The notes beneath the pieces were generated by a model, which was not told the origin of the DNA, ran no database searches, and worked only from the letters and a program-made list of their open reading frames with translations. Source: Angiostrongylus vasorum (lineage: Eukaryota > Nematoda > Chromadorea > Rhabditida > Metastrongylidae). Taken from it: a DNA stretch of 64,000 nt. Shown one piece after another: positions 61,889-64,000 of the stretch; positions within the stretch are counted from its first letter, which is position 1, and every line of letters begins with the position of its first letter. The translations under genes were made by a program, and so were the position numbers. Where the stretch lies: contig JADANN010000213.1 of the NCBI GenBank assembly GCA_018806985.1, forward strand, positions 434,001-498,000, in the 5' to 3' direction.

Positions 61889-64000
61889 CATACATATACA
61901 TTCACACACGTACGATACATCCTTCCAACGGTTCACCGTCTCATCATGGCTGGGAGGTGTTGCTGGGTGTCGGCCTGCGATCTACAGCGGAAGGGTTTAT
62001 CCACCAGGCATGACCTCCCAAGCTGAGAAGGAGTCCAGCATTTCCATCAGGACCCAGCTAAGAGTAAACCAGTACCAGAATCCACTACCGTCCTGGTATC
62101 AAACTCTTCGCATGGCAGCAAATCTCCCTCTGATCCCTAAGGGCGGCAACTGCCTTCGGTGGTGACGACCTGGGGGCAGACTTCAGCCAGGCTGTCCTCG
62201 GGACTCGAAGAAACCATAACAGCTAAACCAGCAAATCTCCGGACAATGGAAATTATGCCACGGCCTGCACAACTAGCGAACACGGGCAATCCAAATATCC
62301 AAGTAGGTATTACACTAATTAGTGTCAAACAGGATGACATCACGTCTTGAACAAATTTGAGTTGCTTAATCTTTTCTGTATGGATGGAAAGTAGTTATAT
62401 TTTTGAATACACAGAGATAATGAGTGCGATCAGTATGCAGTTATGTAGGGTTTGAACGAGAGTTAACAATTTGGAAAATATTAGGAAAGCAGTAAAAAGT
62501 TAGAGCAAATGAAATGAGAACTAACTGATTCCTCAACGTGAAAAAAATCCTTAGTGAGTCGCTCGTAAATATTTGATACGCATATCAAAAACAATGGAAA
62601 AACATTGTTTAAAACCGGAGCACCAATATCCGTGCGGTCCTGAAGATATAACAGGAGCCGACAAACTCGCACTTCAGCAAACTGATGCTGCTCACTCTCC
62701 TGAAATATCGTGTGGTCCAAAATGCAAGAGTACAGAGCACAGCTTACTTCACATGGTAGTAAGAAATCCCTGTGGAAACATCAAAATATGCCAACACACA
62801 TAAAAAATCCCTAACCTTTAATTAGTATGAATAACTAACCCGTTTGTCTCCCCAGCCATACGCCCATGCATTTGTCGATGATTGTGGAATTTCGACTATG
62901 TCGAGCTTCAGATATTCCGTCAACGCATCCACAATGAGAGGAAGAGCTCTATCGGTGAAAAATGTAGACTCAACTCGATCATCGCCGATAGGAATACTAC
63001 TAATAGCTACATTCTCTCCTAGAAATAGAAAACAATAAGAAACAAAAAAGAATAAAGGATAAAGGTTAAAGCTCTCGACTTTGATCAATCTCTGAGGGAT
63101 TCACCATGCATTCGACTTCATTAAGCATCGTTAGAGGTGATTGGATGCATATCTGGCCTTTGCAATAACTCGTCGTGGCCTACCGATGTATTGAGCCAGA
63201 ACCGGTATTCTCCCAGACAAGCCTGGTACCAATTTGCCGACCACGGTGGGATGGAAGGCTTGGTGAGCTTAGCGCACGGAGATCGGTGCTATGTGTATTA
63301 CAAGGCGCCCCCCGACTACTCCGCTACATGCGCTTGACAGAAAGAACAGTTCCCCCACGGCAGACACCTGCGGTCCGGAGTTTTGCAAATATCTCAGCAT
63401 CATTGAAGTTATATTTGGCAATATACCCTGCCGTTAAAAAAGAATAGGCAATAAATAAAAAAGGTTAAGATTGTGATTATAATGCCAATTTGGGTCCCCA
63501 GATCAATACCGTTGACGGGTGATTGCTGATGCAAAAAGATAGCTGAGAGACAGGCGAAACGAAGGACCCGCATGGTGTGGTGGTGAACGCGTTATTCCCC
63601 GGAAAGGACAACAGCGCGTTCATTCCCCACCGCAGACACCTGCGGTCCGGAGTTTTGCAAATATCTCAGCATCATTGAAAAAAAAGGATAGTATTATTAT
63701 ACTTACCCTATAAAGAAAAGCCCTTTACTAAAGCAAGCCTGCCCTGTTCTTGCTAGTTATCCACTGCTTACCTGTTGGATTCATCAACCAAGTGTAAAGT
63801 CGCCTGTTCAATGACATATCCCTTCGCAATACGACAAATATACATCGCATTATTAACTGAAAGCAAGGTATGCGTCCATAAAAAGTTCATAGATAACAAT
63901 TCCTCAAGGAAACCACTACCTGTACAAAATCTTCCCTTGTCAAGTTTGTGCTATCTAATGGAAATGCTGAACACAGGAAATCCAACAAATTCCGTTGAAC
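50372..64000 (-). CDS. pad-1: Dopey/DOP1 family protein, PAD-1 orthologue (5' end beyond window)
   Basis: Large leucine-rich helical-repeat protein that acts with MON2 and a phospholipid flippase in endosome-Golgi traffic; in C. elegans PAD-1 also restrains plasma-membrane budding. Exons on the minus strand: 64000-63920, 63856-63772, 63018-62840, 62639-62526, 61392-61279, 61081-60932, 59443-59297, 59233-59170, 57766-53453, 53375-53260, 52830-52735, 52612-52460, 52265-52129, 51978-51812, 51478-51385, 50512-50372. About 2050 residues are visible. Family landmarks: RRDMSLNRRLYTWLM near the N-terminus, the CLP-like KPFNRAVMLLLGVLADE and TARISIQYVWQE in the big exon, then FFKMD, ERLSENLRVSQ, LIGIWPIMITEL, LAQFQMCHWAFV and INKLLRTKYGKLSSEEL. 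The final exon below 50372 was not found. There is a frame break in exon 57766-53453 near 57660, and a GC donor at 52459. Confidence 0.92.
50534..50821 (-). repeat. SINE family A copy
   Basis: Tail TTAAAGGATGAAGGATAAAG, head CACTATACGCGC. Starts 22 bases upstream of pad-1 exon 50512, inside an intron. Confidence 0.8.
50975..51232 (-). repeat. SINE family A copy
   Basis: Body TCACAGTGGC at 51069, head CAGCACGCGGCCCC. Second copy in the same pad-1 intron. Confidence 0.75.
52458..52459 (-). other. GC splice donor in pad-1
   Basis: The exon ends ...ATT CAA G and the next begins AA CGT CTA, giving the Dopey-conserved IQ-ERL. The intron starts GCTAGTAAG. Using the nearby GTAAGA instead would make a TAA codon at the junction, so the GC donor is required. 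Confidence 0.75.
52902..53182 (-). repeat. SINE family A copy
   Basis: Tail AAGGATAAAAG, body ACTCGCGATGGC, truncated head TTCAGCGCCCATT. In the pad-1 intron 53259-52831. Confidence 0.75.
57640..57700 (-). other. pad-1: apparent one-base frame break in pad-1 exon
   Basis: The frame entering from the strong acceptor at 57767 reads through SGVIDEGLIIPSTL and then stops at ...HCQVY. The 1400-residue frame that continues (VEYPLSSLL) is offset by one base. No intron of suitable size and phase is visible. A missing T in the ACATTGTGG stretch near 57655 would unite the frames. Confidence 0.6.
57958..58982 (-). mobile_element. RTE-type LINE, 5'-truncated insertion in a pad-1 intron
   Basis: Reverse transcriptase palm to C-terminus: GVRHGDTISPKLF, LHHLRFADDIFLITP, then [14 protein letters not shown] at the end. 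One frame break near 58210. Flanked by a perfect 9-bp duplication ACGGCTTAT at 57949-57957 and 58983-58991. The tail has two GGTGATACA-like units. It lies in the intron between exons 59170 and 57766, inside family B sequence. Confidence 0.9.
58992..59120 (+). repeat. family B repeat, fragment next to RTE
   Basis: GTGATGATGAACGCGTTAGC, GTGTTCGATCCCCACCGC, TTTGCAAATATCTCATC. The RTE insertion truncates its 5' part. Confidence 0.7.
59862..60140 (-). repeat. SINE family A copy with target duplication
   Basis: GTACAACGGATA at 59845-59856 and GTATAACGGATA at 60141-60152 flank the copy (one mismatch). In a pad-1 intron. Confidence 0.85.
60490..60720 (+). repeat. family B repeat copy
   Basis: Has the most tRNA-like B box of the family, GTGTTCGATCCCCACCGC, and the end GTAGTAGGCAGCACATAAA. 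In a pad-1 intron. Confidence 0.8.
61452..61560. repeat. TA/ATGTAC microsatellite
   Basis: ATATGTGTATACATAC-like units and a run of nine TA repeats at about 61515-61532. Confidence 0.85.
61562..61833 (+). repeat. SINE family A copy between AT microsatellites
   Basis: Head ATGACGCAGTGGTTGGAGG, body, tail near CATTCTTCTTT. TA/ATAC repeats abut both ends (61452-61560, 61815-61912). Confidence 0.8.
61815..61912. repeat. TA/ATAC microsatellite
   Basis: Runs of TATATATATATA separated by TACATA units. A second AT tract on the other side of the SINE A copy. Confidence 0.85.
61921..62312 (+). repeat. family C repeat
   Basis: CTTCCAACGGTTCACCGTC to ATCCAAATATCCAAGTAGG. In a pad-1 intron, after an ATAC microsatellite. 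Confidence 0.8.
63053..63335 (-). repeat. SINE family A copy
   Basis: Tail AATAAAGGATAAAGG, body AACTCGTCGTGGCCTACCG, head CTACATGCGC. Followed directly by family B sequence. Confidence 0.8.
63345..63685 (+). repeat. family B repeat, tandem 1.3 units
   Basis: The segment CAGACACCTGCGGTCCGGAG with the following AGCATCATTGAA occurs at 63361 and again at 63640, about 280 bp apart. Follows a SINE A head. Confidence 0.8.

Noticed and set aside
61452..61912. AT repeats as a CRISPR-like or satellite array
   Set aside because: Plain dinucleotide microsatellites with a SINE between them; no constant repeat-spacer pattern.

Overview
The window looks like strongylid (hookworm-like) nematode nuclear DNA. 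Genes are split into short exons with nematode-style splice sites, and introns are packed with RTE-type LINE fragments, Penelope-like (GIY-YIG) retroelement fragments and short tRNA-derived repeats. The clade is inferred from protein families and element types; no database was searched.

Three multi-exon genes account for most of the window. (1) Plus strand, about 1.3-18.6 kb: a C2H2 zinc-finger transcription factor with three fingers and a very acidic C-terminus. Nine downstream exons join in one frame; the link to the 5' exons is unresolved. (2) Minus strand, about 41.75-23.6 kb: twelve exon candidates with matching intron phases spell a roughly 440-residue protein with an N-terminal hydrophobic anchor and N-glycosylation sites. 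I recognise no family. (3) Minus strand, 50.4 kb to beyond the right edge: a Dopey/DOP1 protein, orthologue of C. elegans PAD-1. Sixteen exons are visible, including one of 4.3 kb with an apparent one-base frame break near its start. The first and last exons of this gene are not located.

The rest is intergenic or intronic repeat. Family A (tRNA-derived SINE, about 280 bp) has 22 recognisable copies, family B (another tRNA-like repeat, about 280 bp) about 15, and family C (about 380 bp) five, all in the same orientation. RTE fragments lie at 12.8-14.0, 16.8-17.8, 20.8-21.1, 30.5-33.4 and 58.0-59.0 kb; Penelope-like pieces lie at 21.6-21.9, 37.4-38.0 and 39.5-41.4 kb. The 30.5-33.4 kb RTE is an inverted, twin-primed insertion between imperfect 12-bp target duplications and makes up nearly all of one intron of gene 2. 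Several Penelope-related repeat ends carry hammerhead-ribozyme-like cores. No rRNA, genuine tRNA gene or CRISPR array was seen.
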